Under the pieces are notes generated by a model. It searched no databases. It had not been told where the DNA came from and saw only the letters and a program-made list of their open reading frames with translations. From IMG/VR virus record IMGVR_UViG_3300034107_000416, positions 1 through 38,533 of that record: a stretch of DNA of 38,533 nt. One strand, given 5' to 3'. Shown here in pieces: positions 30,455 to 38,533 of this stretch (its first letter is position 1; each line of letters starts with the position of its first letter). Both the position numbers and the translations under genes were made by a program. Source of the stretch: a virus.

Positions 30455-31037
30455 AGATCGAGAAAAACACCTTGTTGAACTGATTCCGCATTTGGTGCAG
30501 CATGGCAGAATCATTGTAGTTGAACAATGCGATGACAAGCCATTTAATCGTGGTAAAATGATCAATATCGGATTCAAGTACATTGATCCGCAGGAAACTG
30601 CAATCTGCATTCACGATGTCGATATGATACCGGTTAAGGTAAATTATGCCCTAGATTCATTTGTCTGGCATCTTGCTGGTAAAGTTCAGCAATTCATTTA
30701 TCGAATGCCATACAAGGAATATTTCGGTGGTGTTGTCATTTTTCCAGTCGATTCATTCAGTAAAATCAACGGTTTTTCGAATGAATATTGGGGATGGGGA
30801 GCAGAAGATGATGACCTATATCGCAGATGTGCATCTAAAAAAATCAAGATATTCCGACAAGCTGGTAGATTTGACAGTTTGCCACATCCGCACCAGAAAA
30901 GTATTAATCTTCACAAAGAAAATCTGATTACCTTGAAAAAAGGATTGAATTTTGATTCTGGTCTTTCAGACTGCATGAATAATGTAAAAATAATTTCAAA
31001 GCAAATGAAGGATTATACCTTAATTTGCGCAGGGTAA
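30432..31037 (+). CDS. GT7 (beta-1,4-galactosyltransferase-type) glycosyltransferase
   Basis: A 201-residue protein with all the diagnostic elements of the GT7 family in order: FIIPYRDREKHL (3-14), FNRGKMINIGF (38-48), HDVDMIP with the metal-binding DVD (61-67), YFGG (97-100), KINGFSNEYWGWGAEDDDLY (111-130), and a late His-rich segment (HPHQK). In animal enzymes the same blocks bind Mn and UDP-sugar and receive the acceptor sugar. There is no signal anchor or stem, so it is a bare cytosolic catalytic domain. It ends the unit, before a terminator. Donor and acceptor are unknown. Confidence 0.9.
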   Translation: MTFIIPYRDREKHLVELIPHLVQHGRIIVVEQCDDKPFNRGKMINIGFKYIDPQETAICIHDVDMIPVKVNYALDSFVWHLAGKVQQFIYRMPYKEYFGGVVIFPVDSFSKINGFSNEYWGWGAEDDDLYRRCASKKIKIFRQAGRFDSLPHPHQKSINLHKENLITLKKGLNFDSGLSDCMNNVKIISKQMKDYTLICAG

Positions 31038-31064
31038 ATTTTAAGATTAATTGGTTTACGATTA

Positions 31065-31096
31065 AAAAGCCAGCGGATGTTCTGCTGGTTTTTTTT
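31065..31096. terminator. Bidirectional terminator
   Basis: An A run, then CCAGCGGA (31070-31077), loop TGT and TCTGCTGG (31081-31088) with one G-T pair, then T8. It lies between the convergent glycosyltransferase unit and the end of the late operon and should stop both. Confidence 0.88.
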
Positions 31097-32132
31097 ATGG
31101 TCGCAATCTGCCAACCTGAACCAATGCAGCTTCTTCACAATTGAAGCATAGACCTTCAGCAGCAAGATTTAACTGTCTGGCCCACGTTGCCAACATTGCC
31201 TTATATTTCTCATCCATCGTTGTCATGTTGCGTTCTGTGATGTCTTTATTGCTTTGGGCAAAATAGTTACCACGTTGTGTCAACATCTTATTCCACAGCA
31301 CTTGATAGGCTAACTTGTAAGCGTATGCCATCTTCAAGAATTCACGTTGGCCACAAATAAATGCATCAAGTGAGCAGAGCAATTCCGCATCCCAATAGAT
31401 TCCGGATTGGCTGTTGTCCTGCGACCAGTCCACACCAAGACCATATTCCAAAGGTGCTGTGATTGGGAAAATTGACCAGCCATTGCGCCACAGATAAGTG
31501 AATCTGGTAGCACATTCGATATCCATCTGATTCCAGCCATAGTCAATAAATGATCCTTGCAAGGTATCCAAATCAGTACAATCGACCATCAATGCAATGT
31601 TCACCTTGTCGAAGTCAGAATAGAATACTTGATTCACCGGTATGTAGTTCATGCCTGGGAGAAGTTCAACGGAATCGCACCACAGCAACTTGGCATCCTG
31701 CGTCTGGTATATTTTCAAGTCAACATCCTGAACTGCGATTGCACCGGCATTGTAGATATATAGCTGCTTTACTCGCAGACCAAGATACTTACTGCCTTCG
31801 ATTGATACGAACACACCACGATATTCAGCTGCTGCTGGCAATGGATCAATCTGCTGCCAGTTCTGTACGAAATTCTTGGAAGTCTGGAACAATACCTGAT
31901 CAAGCTGTGCTTCTGCACTTAGGTACAAGGCATTCTGAATATCGAATTTGAAATCCTCATATGCAGATCGCTGAATCGATTCCCACACACCAGCATATGT
32001 GATCTGGTCGGTGGTTGCAATCTTATCCAGCAGTTCAGTTGACATACCTGGAAGATCATTGATCCATAGATTGGACAATGGTGTGCCAGCTGTGCATGAT
32101 CTAAGTCCGATGTAGTTTTCTAAGCAATTCAT
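31095..32132 (-). CDS. Structural protein at the end of the late operon
   Basis: A 345-residue protein with no membrane segment, beginning MNCLENYIGLRSCTAGTPLS. It contains an N-terminal helical part (DKIATTDQITYAGVWESIQR) and a beta-rich centre (GLRVKQLYIYNAGAIAVQDV), and ends in a helical part with a CFNCEEAA site. The type recurs in Bacteroidota phages near portal and tail genes; role probably virion-associated but unknown. It is the last gene before the bidirectional terminator. Its stop overlaps the terminator T run. Confidence 0.55.
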   Translation of the reverse strand: MNCLENYIGLRSCTAGTPLSNLWINDLPGMSTELLDKIATTDQITYAGVWESIQRSAYEDFKFDIQNALYLSAEAQLDQVLFQTSKNFVQNWQQIDPLPAAAEYRGVFVSIEGSKYLGLRVKQLYIYNAGAIAVQDVDLKIYQTQDAKLLWCDSVELLPGMNYIPVNQVFYSDFDKVNIALMVDCTDLDTLQGSFIDYGWNQMDIECATRFTYLWRNGWSIFPITAPLEYGLGVDWSQDNSQSGIYWDAELLCSLDAFICGQREFLKMAYAYKLAYQVLWNKMLTQRGNYFAQSNKDITERNMTTMDEKYKAMLATWARQLNLAAEGLCFNCEEAALVQVGRLRP

Positions 32133-32144
32133 AATTCAAAGATA

Positions 32145-33014
32145 TTATTTTAATCCTGCTGTGCCATTCCTTTTGGCAATCTCATATTGCACCTTAGTTA
32201 CTGGCCAGATGGTGTGCCGACAGTTATAGCCACCAGCATTGGTGAAGATAGTGTTTTCATTTGTTCCGGCCATCCTTCCATTCCAGTTGCCCAACTTGGA
32301 CCAGTTTTGCACTTCTTTTTTTGTAAAGTATCTGCCAGTTCTTGGCTTGCAAAAACTTCTGGAATCAGCAATCAATGTGCCGGCATAGAAGTAATATGCA
32401 AGATTCAAATCTTCGCTGACTGTCTGAATATATTCCCGATTGAATCCCATCACAGCATCGTTAGTTGTCTGCTTGATGTAACGGTTCAGAAATGGTTGTT
32501 CTTCTGGTGTGCCTTCAATGAATTTGCGAAGTGTAGAATTCAATGTTGTACGATTTGAAATGCCAGAAACATTTTCCTTCAGCACTTGCGTGATTGCGTT
32601 ACCAAAGTTGTTGCGAATGCCAGCACCTAGGAGATTGTCCTTTGTCAATGTGATATTGGCATTCAGGATTTCCTTGTATAATTCATCTTTAGCGGAAAAA
32701 CCATCAATCAATTCTGAAAAATAAGCATCACTTAGATTCTTCAATTCCTTAAATCCAGTGATCACCTTGCCAACTTCCTGCTGGTATTCCTTGTTGTTGA
32801 TGATGGTTGCAGCAATCTGCTGTTTCAATGTGATAGTTTCACGCAATAGTTTTGCACGATCCTTCGCATCCAATGGAAGCTGATTTGCCAATTCAATGAC
32901 CTGGTCAGATAGCTTCGAAAAAATCAAAGGTAATCGATTGTCCATGCTGCTTTCAATGCTGGATTGCAGCAGTTGGATTTTCTTGATTATCTCTAATTGT
33001 TTTTCGGTGATCAT
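32145..33014 (-). CDS. Minor head (MuF-like) morphogenesis protein
   Basis: A 289-residue protein: a long helical N-terminus (KKIQLLQSSIESSMDNRLPL; LLRETITLKQQIAATIINNK) and a C-terminal region with DSRSFCKPRTGRYFTKKEVQ, NTIFTNAGGYNCRHTIWPV, which is the conserved end of SPP1 gp7/MuF-type head proteins. It starts in the last bases of the portal gene (ATGA), the usual portal-MuF pair. It would bind the portal and be packaged in small copy number. Confidence 0.82.
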   Translation of the reverse strand: MITEKQLEIIKKIQLLQSSIESSMDNRLPLIFSKLSDQVIELANQLPLDAKDRAKLLRETITLKQQIAATIINNKEYQQEVGKVITGFKELKNLSDAYFSELIDGFSAKDELYKEILNANITLTKDNLLGAGIRNNFGNAITQVLKENVSGISNRTTLNSTLRKFIEGTPEEQPFLNRYIKQTTNDAVMGFNREYIQTVSEDLNLAYYFYAGTLIADSRSFCKPRTGRYFTKKEVQNWSKLGNWNGRMAGTNENTIFTNAGGYNCRHTIWPVTKVQYEIAKRNGTAGLK

Positions 33015-34813
33015 CCTACTGGCATTATTGGCACAATACCAGCTTTGATTTCATCAAGTTTAATCTGCGACAATCCAACCAGTAATGCCTTCTGTTCTGG
33101 CATCGGCATCTTAACAAAGTCCGGATTGGCATCAATCAGCTGCGCAATGAATGCAGGAAGATATGTACTCATTATGTAGTCAATCTCTGTGCATCCCATA
33201 CTTTCCTTGATCGCCATTTTTTCATCTGCTTTCTTGAATGGCAAAGGATCAAGTTTGTTGACCAATTTCAGCACAGTCAATTGATAGCTATTTTCACCAT
33301 ACAATTTTTCGGTGTAATCCATCTCAATGCCATTGATGATGATTGGATTGAAATTGTTATTCCTGGCAGTTGATAGCATCTCGCCAATCATTGATGTTGT
33401 CAAGACATCGAAGTCAGTCGGAACAGTTATCTGTGGCAATGCTGCAATCTGCTTTTCGTAATTCAGAAGCCCAGAATCAACTAGACCTGAATATCGTTGC
33501 AGCAGGATCAGTTCACACAGATGTTCATATACAGCTGACAGATGGACTGCAACTGAATAACAAAATGTGTTGATTTCTTTGCGATCATATTCCTTCGCAA
33601 TGCCTGATTGATTGCTTGGAATTTGAGTCAATATTTCAAGACCTATGGCTTGGAATCCTTGATAGATCTTATCTTCAATATCCTTCTTGAATGCATCAAC
33701 AGAATCCAATGGTCTTTCGACATATCCCATTGGTGGTGTTGGGATATTCACTGGATTTGGTTGCAATGCTGATGCCTTTGGAAGATTGACTTCAACCACA
33801 CCGAATGGTGTTGCAGAATCCAGTCCAGAACCGTTACAAGTTCCGCATCCAACCAGTTCATTATTTTTGGACTTAGTTTGTCCAGATCCTTTGCAAGTTT
33901 TGCAATTCGATGTTTTCACCATCCACTTCTGTGGAAGTGCATGAATGGCCCATATGATGTTCAAATCATCTGTGCGATACAATGCTTCATTCCATGCCGG
34001 AAGACATGGTGCAAGAATCGAATCGTACAGCAGATGCCCATCTTCGACTTCATCAATAATGTTCCCAACTTTAACAACTGGCAACCTTCTGAAGTTGAAT
34101 TCTTGCGAATAGATTTCAAATGAAAATATACCTTTTTCGTATGGCATCACCTGGCGATACAGCAAGATTCCACCTTCGTGAATTGCCATGAATTGATCCC
34201 AATCCCTACCAGATGAATCGCAGTATTCTTCAACCTTCACAATGACTACGTTGTCATCCTCATAAATCAAATATTCAGAATCAAAAATCTGCGGAAATGG
34301 TTTAGTGAAATCAAGTTGAATCAATTCCGGTTCTTCAATCCAATCGTTGATGTCTGGAAGCATTAGAACAATTGCATTGGCATCCTGAAGATAAGTCTTC
34401 AAGAAGACATTGAATGTCCATGTTTCTAAGTTCTTGAATTTTGGCAGCTGAAATGTAACATAGTCAGCCAAAGTATTTGGTTGACCATCGACAACTTCAA
34501 CGATGCCGGTTTCTGCAAAATCCTTTTTGAACTTGATCTTGAAGTCATCCGCTTGCTGGATTTTCTGAAGAAAAGTATAAATGCGACCAGTTGATGACAT
34601 CGTAACCGGTTGCCATCTTCGCCTTCTGTATTCCTTCATCCATGCTTCTTCAGATGGATGTTGTGTCCTTAGAAGGTCATCAGGGTAATCAGTATCGAAA
34701 TGATATTCCAATACTTCTGCCTTTTCTCTGGCTTCTTCAATATAGTCCAATTCGCCATTACGCACCTTGCTGGTGGATAATAAACTACTGATTGCCCTGA
34801 TTAACTCTTCCAT
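33011..34813 (-). CDS. Portal protein
   Basis: A 600-residue portal, through which DNA enters the head. Position before the MuF-like gene, size, and the helical C-terminal core (QSGIAKEYDRKEINTFCYSV, SAVYEHLCELILLQRYSG) support it. A notable insert has two CxxCxGxG motifs (CKTCKGSGQ and CGTCNGSG) that could bind one zinc, like the DnaJ zinc finger. The N-terminal ~230 residues form a wing-like beta/helical part. It overlaps the MuF-like gene by four bases. It is far from the capsid gene in the genome. Confidence 0.85.
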   Translation of the reverse strand: MEELIRAISSLLSTSKVRNGELDYIEEAREKAEVLEYHFDTDYPDDLLRTQHPSEEAWMKEYRRRRWQPVTMSSTGRIYTFLQKIQQADDFKIKFKKDFAETGIVEVVDGQPNTLADYVTFQLPKFKNLETWTFNVFLKTYLQDANAIVLMLPDINDWIEEPELIQLDFTKPFPQIFDSEYLIYEDDNVVIVKVEEYCDSSGRDWDQFMAIHEGGILLYRQVMPYEKGIFSFEIYSQEFNFRRLPVVKVGNIIDEVEDGHLLYDSILAPCLPAWNEALYRTDDLNIIWAIHALPQKWMVKTSNCKTCKGSGQTKSKNNELVGCGTCNGSGLDSATPFGVVEVNLPKASALQPNPVNIPTPPMGYVERPLDSVDAFKKDIEDKIYQGFQAIGLEILTQIPSNQSGIAKEYDRKEINTFCYSVAVHLSAVYEHLCELILLQRYSGLVDSGLLNYEKQIAALPQITVPTDFDVLTTSMIGEMLSTARNNNFNPIIINGIEMDYTEKLYGENSYQLTVLKLVNKLDPLPFKKADEKMAIKESMGCTEIDYIMSTYLPAFIAQLIDANPDFVKMPMPEQKALLVGLSQIKLDEIKAGIVPIMPVG

Positions 34814-34816
34814 TTA

Positions 34817-35668
34817 TTATACTATTGGGCCGGTAAAGGCAGTTACAATTTGTTCACCAAAAATACAACCGAAAATATTGGTTACAGTTAGCGTGAATGT
34901 AGTTGTTTCATTTCCAAGGGCCGGAGCAATTACAGTTACAATACCAGTTACGGAATCAACTGAAACTGTAAAGTTTTCATTGCTTGGTGCAGAAACAGAC
35001 CATACCAAATCAGGATCTGACATCAATGAAACATTTAATGCAGCGGTAAATGTTGATGTTTCAGTTCCATCATTTGGAACTTCAATTGAAAAATCTGGAT
35101 CAGTTACACCGGTGATTTCATAATACATACCATCCAACAATGTATCAACATCAAATTCGCATGGCAAAGGATTTCCTTTTGAAACCCACTTAATTGTAGC
35201 TTCAGATCCGATGTATGTATTCAAATCAGCTGTGATAACTGGATCAGCAACCAATGAAATTGTTTCACCGGCAACATCCCAAATCAAGTCTGGTGTGAAG
35301 TAGTATAAATCGTAGTTCTTGGAAGTTCTAGCAATCTTGTTGTAGAAATCAACATTCACAACACCTTGCATATCGGTGAAGTTTAATGTATGAGTTTTCC
35401 CACCTGGTTTATTCAACTGTTTTCCACGACCTGGAAGTTCAGCAGTATCCGGTCTTGGTTTTTCGCCTGATATATTCAGAATCAAAAATCCATTTCCATT
35501 TAATGCTGCTATTAATAAACTATCAAGCCATGTAGCTGATGTGGTTTTTGTAATTGTGACTCCCTTCTTGACAAGAACAGCAGCCACAATTCTATTTTCT
35601 TTTTCGATGTCGCACAGATAATTGGCATAGCAACCATCGGATGGACAAGTGATTGTGAAACAAGACAT
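34817..35668 (-). CDS. Structural protein with Ig-like domain, possibly tail tube
   Basis: A 283-residue protein. It starts with a Cys-rich segment (MSCFTITCPSDGCYANYLC) and has a beta-rich body (NFTDMQGVVNVDFYNKIART; YDLYYFTPDLIWD). The final ~90 residues (DGTETSTFTAALNVSLM..., VSVDSVTGIVTVIAPALGNE) look like an Ig-like or BIG-like domain of the kind fused to tail tube and decoration proteins. A major tail tube function fits size and abundance of beta strands but is not proven. It precedes the portal by three bases. Confidence 0.5.
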   Translation of the reverse strand: MSCFTITCPSDGCYANYLCDIEKENRIVAAVLVKKGVTITKTTSATWLDSLLIAALNGNGFLILNISGEKPRPDTAELPGRGKQLNKPGGKTHTLNFTDMQGVVNVDFYNKIARTSKNYDLYYFTPDLIWDVAGETISLVADPVITADLNTYIGSEATIKWVSKGNPLPCEFDVDTLLDGMYYEITGVTDPDFSIEVPNDGTETSTFTAALNVSLMSDPDLVWSVSAPSNENFTVSVDSVTGIVTVIAPALGNETTTFTLTVTNIFGCIFGEQIVTAFTGPIV

Positions 35669-35682
35669 TTTTTTATATGAGT

Positions 35683-38250
35683 TTAACAGCTTAAGCAGCT
35701 GTTGTTGTAAGGCTGATAGCCTTGCACAAGTGCCTGAAACTTCATTTGGCTCAGAGTTTCAAAAGAGCTTTCATTGGTGAAATCCTGAGTTGTGGCAACC
35801 TCAATATCACCGTTGACAAAGATATTCTGATTTTTCCAGATCAAAAACTTATGTCTTGTGGCAGAAGTCATGGCCTTGATGGCTGGTAAATCTAAATAAT
35901 CAGTATGCAAATCTAATGATAAATCTGTCTTATTCGCTGGTCTGCGATGAATTCCATTTGACTGCCGATATAATGATTCTTGCAGTTGGATCTTCTCACC
36001 ACCACCATTGATGCCAATCCTGATGCGTTGTGTCCAATTACCATAGTATTCAAATCCTTCAACTATTCCATCGCCCCAGAATTCTATTATTTCTGAAAAA
36101 CATTCAAAATTATCAATCCTAATCGGGTTTGAAGTGGAATATATTTCTAAGGCTGATTCTGATTGATTGTATAGCCCAAATTTGTATTCACCAGTTGGAA
36201 CTGATGGAATGTCTGTTGATGCTTGGAATTGATTTAAAAAACAATCATCCGCTGGGAGATCAAATGAAAAGAAAATTTGCTTAATATCATTCGGAGTAGC
36301 CGTAAGTGCATAACTGCACCCTATATTATAAATAGCTTCACAATATTTTTTATTTTTTGTAAATGTAGCATTATAATCTACGCTTGGAGTTGGATCGCAA
36401 GTGCAGGATGCTGGATCAGTAGTAAATAAAGGTATTGCTAATAAGGTTTCTGGATTATACATAATCCATTCACTTGTTATATCTCCAGTTCCACAATCAT
36501 TTTCTATTTCCCAAGTGAATATGAATGAACCCTCTTCAGCACCAGAAGTAATTAAAAACCCCGGTATGCCTGAAGATTCACCCCACGTAATTAAATCACT
36601 AATTGTAAAAAATTCATCTATTGGCGCATAATAAGAATATACAACACCTTCATAACTATTTGAAAATCCTAAATCTGGATAAATAGTTCCTATATAAGAT
36701 TTTATTAAATTTTCTAAATCTAATGCTTCAGCTGCCGTAAATGATTTTGTATTTATAGTTGTACAAGTTGTCTGAATTGGTGGCCCGATAACAGTTGAAA
36801 CTTCTAATAAATTATTACTATTCGAAAGTGCTATTAAATAATTTATCAATTCATCATTTGTTGCAAATATTGGTGGAGTAACATTCGTTAATCCAACAAA
36901 TTCTGTGCTAGATGGCGATACTGAATTTATGTAAAATCCAATATTAATTGGAGTTCCAAAATCAGAATTTATTAATTCTCTGGCAGCTGTAAAATTATCA
37001 AATAATGCCGTATCTGTATCAGACCTAAAACAATCAATTCTTGCCTCTCCAATTTCTTGTATGAAATTTTCTTGGCAATCAAACAGACCAATTTTAGTAT
37101 ATATTATATCTGCCAGATTGCTCATTGATGGAATCACATTGAACTGATAATGGTCAGCTGTTTTTGCTGGCATAGGATAGTATTCGGTATCATCGCAGCA
37201 GAAATCAGCGAATATTATTTGCTCAAAATCATACCAGTTGTTTTCTGGATCATTCGAGTAACCCTTTCCAACCGTTGGCAAATATGGAAGTTGTGTGACA
37301 GGTGATGTGATTTCAATAACAGCCAACTGACCTATTGTTAAGCTAGTCCATCGATTAAAAAATCTTTGCCATTGCCATTCAGTATCGAATCTTCCAACTA
37401 TTCCCAATGCTTCTTTGGTAGCATTATTAAAAAATGTGTATTGAACTCTTGGATATCCAGTTAAATCAAAACCTCCTAAAACTGCCCATCCATCAGGTAA
37501 AATCAAATAAAGTATGTAATTTTCAATGTCTGCTGCTGTTTTAGTCGCATCTAATGCATAATTAAAAATTCTATTAATTAGCAACAGCATATATCGTTCA
37601 TCAGCCGACATTGAATTAACGGTCAAACTCCAATAGGGTGAAAATGGTGCAGTAATTATTGGAAATCGTTCACCAAAACCAGTTGCTGGATTAAATTTGC
37701 AATCTTGAAATCTAGCCACACTAGATGTTGCAATACCGGTAATTGAATTATAAGTATATTCTTGCGGAAAGAATGCAGCACCATTTTCATATGCAATTTC
37801 TAATGCTCTATATGCTTGTATTTCAACTTGGAATAATGGCAGCGAATAGTTAGAAGGATAGCTGGTATCTGTGTTCGCAGTTACGGTCAAGGAATCAACA
37901 ATTCCATCCGTAGTAACTATATCCATTACATACTTTTGCGCTGAATGTACTGATATTAACTGCAAGTCAGTTATGTAATACTGCCAAGTCTGAGTGCCAG
38001 AACCAACTGGAGGCAATGGAATCGGGTAAGATGGAACTAGAACAAAGTTGAAATAATAAGGTGCTGCATTCCTTTCATCAATAAAATTCTGGATTAATTT
38101 CAACGCAAAACCAAGTGATGCGCCAATACCAAACCCACTTGGGATATCAGTTACAAACCCATACAAGGCATCTACGGTAGGAGTAAATGCTGGTTCAAAT
38201 CCAGTATTCCAGTTGGAATTTTCGAATCTGTAAAAAGGATTTGTAGTCAT
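35683..38250 (-). CDS. Large tail-associated structural protein
   Basis: An 855-residue protein with no membrane segment, rich in Asn, Thr, Tyr and Ile. N-terminal part (ENSNWNTGFEPAFTPTVDAL) and C-terminal domain (NGIHRRPANKTDLSLDLHTD, LDLPAIKAMTSATRHKFLIW) with a Cys pair at the end (SCLSC). Size and position next to tail genes suggest a tail or baseplate component; it could carry receptor-binding parts. No enzyme motif seen. The ATG overlaps the stop of the 67-residue gene (TAATG). Confidence 0.55.
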   Translation of the reverse strand: MTTNPFYRFENSNWNTGFEPAFTPTVDALYGFVTDIPSGFGIGASLGFALKLIQNFIDERNAAPYYFNFVLVPSYPIPLPPVGSGTQTWQYYITDLQLISVHSAQKYVMDIVTTDGIVDSLTVTANTDTSYPSNYSLPLFQVEIQAYRALEIAYENGAAFFPQEYTYNSITGIATSSVARFQDCKFNPATGFGERFPIITAPFSPYWSLTVNSMSADERYMLLLINRIFNYALDATKTAADIENYILYLILPDGWAVLGGFDLTGYPRVQYTFFNNATKEALGIVGRFDTEWQWQRFFNRWTSLTIGQLAVIEITSPVTQLPYLPTVGKGYSNDPENNWYDFEQIIFADFCCDDTEYYPMPAKTADHYQFNVIPSMSNLADIIYTKIGLFDCQENFIQEIGEARIDCFRSDTDTALFDNFTAARELINSDFGTPINIGFYINSVSPSSTEFVGLTNVTPPIFATNDELINYLIALSNSNNLLEVSTVIGPPIQTTCTTINTKSFTAAEALDLENLIKSYIGTIYPDLGFSNSYEGVVYSYYAPIDEFFTISDLITWGESSGIPGFLITSGAEEGSFIFTWEIENDCGTGDITSEWIMYNPETLLAIPLFTTDPASCTCDPTPSVDYNATFTKNKKYCEAIYNIGCSYALTATPNDIKQIFFSFDLPADDCFLNQFQASTDIPSVPTGEYKFGLYNQSESALEIYSTSNPIRIDNFECFSEIIEFWGDGIVEGFEYYGNWTQRIRIGINGGGEKIQLQESLYRQSNGIHRRPANKTDLSLDLHTDYLDLPAIKAMTSATRHKFLIWKNQNIFVNGDIEVATTQDFTNESSFETLSQMKFQALVQGYQPYNNSCLSC

Positions 38251-38453
38251 TAGAATTCTGGATCTGGCTTTGGAAAATAATCAATCAAAGGTAATTCTTT
38301 AACCCATTCAATTGAGCATTGATCAACTTCTTCTTGCGAAATTATCCAATCATCGTTGATGTCTTGAATCGGGTTGAAGTAGCAGTCTGGAATGAATGGC
38401 ACACCTTGCAATGATGATGCTTCTTCTGATGTTAATAAATATACTTGCATCAT
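38250..38453 (-). CDS. Small hypothetical protein across the circular junction
   Basis: A 67-residue acidic protein (MMQVYLLTSEEASSLQGVPF; DINDDWIISQEEVDQCSIEW). Its start at 38453 equals base 47 of the circular map and overlaps the stop of the LamG-like gene by four bases. Its stop overlaps the start of the 855-residue gene. It is a linker gene of the late operon; a tail adaptor role is possible. Family not recognised. Confidence 0.62.
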   Translation of the reverse strand: MMQVYLLTSEEASSLQGVPFIPDCYFNPIQDINDDWIISQEEVDQCSIEWVKELPLIDYFPKPDPEF

Positions 38454-38533
38454 ACGGCTCTACCTAAAGTTGATTGAAAGTTATTCACTAAAGTAGTCAA
38501 TGATATTGCATCTGCATTTGTAAATGATCCAAG
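38407..38533. repeat. 127-bp direct terminal repeat, right copy
   Basis: Identical to bases 1-127. See the left copy: it closes the circle at 38,406 bp and includes the first 47 bases of the 67-residue gene. Confidence 0.95.

Noticed and set aside
31550-31951. 133-residue plus-strand frame opposite the structural gene at 31095
   Set aside because: A shadow of a well-supported gene: rich in Arg, His, Ser and Cys from antisense codons, no coupling and no promoter. The same applies to the plus-strand frame at 510-851 and other antisense frames.
1-38533. tRNA genes, integrase, repressor, reverse transcriptase or diversity-generating repeats
   Set aside because: Looked for and not found: no cloverleaf-like sequence, recombinase motif, RT motif or template/variable repeat pair was recognised by eye. 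A tRNAscan and profile search would be decisive.

Overview
The window is the complete genome of a tailed double-stranded DNA phage in circular form. The first 127 bases recur exactly as the last 127, so the unit genome is 38,406 bp and the window cuts one minus-strand gene series at an arbitrary point. Signs of a siphovirus are a PBSX-type large terminase, portal, MuF-like protein, HK97-type capsid protein, an 890-residue tape measure and no contractile sheath. The host is most likely a Bacteroidota bacterium: the genome is AT-rich, starts lack strong Shine-Dalgarno sites and follow A/T-rich leaders, promoters match the Bacteroidota pattern (TTTG, about 20 bases, TAnnTTTG), and many proteins are of types common in Bacteroidota phages. 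No integrase, repressor, DNA polymerase or tRNA was recognised, which suggests a virulent phage using the host replisome.

Layout. (1) A minus-strand late operon of about 18.4 kb starts at a promoter near 11,090 and runs leftward through the window edge to a terminator near 31,070: DUF6496-like protein, small and large terminase, three small proteins (one of 20 residues), tail assembly chaperone with a probable -1 frameshift, tape measure, tail proteins, fibre, LamG-like protein, then (38.4 to 31.1 kb) more tail proteins, portal, MuF-like protein and one more structural gene. (2) 11.2-12.4 kb, plus strand: lysis cassette (two membrane proteins, an M15 peptidase, a holin-like protein). (3) 12.5-22.0 kb, minus strand: replication and nucleotide metabolism (metallophosphoesterase, MazG-like, ThyX, C5 DNA methyltransferase, DUF1599/Nmad1-like, replication-initiator-like protein, VRR-NUC nuclease) with many very small genes, an integron-attC-like palindrome, and a promoter-leader-terminator unit that looks like a small RNA or attenuator. 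(4) 22.0-24.0 kb, plus strand: HTH protein, SSB-like protein, ERF annealing protein and two unknowns. (5) 24.1-28.4 kb, minus strand: head completion proteins, a GT25 glycosyltransferase, an unknown, probable scaffold and major capsid protein. (6) 28.5-31.0 kb, plus strand: three small genes then three glycosyltransferase-type genes, the last with all the hallmarks of the animal-type beta-1,4-galactosyltransferase family GT7.

The most distinctive content is the set of up to four glycosyltransferases embedded among head genes (a possible virion- or DNA-glycosylation module), a reused promoter sequence on both strands, the structured leader near 20.9 kb, and the frameshifted tail chaperone. Names rest on visible motifs and remembered family features; no database search was possible.
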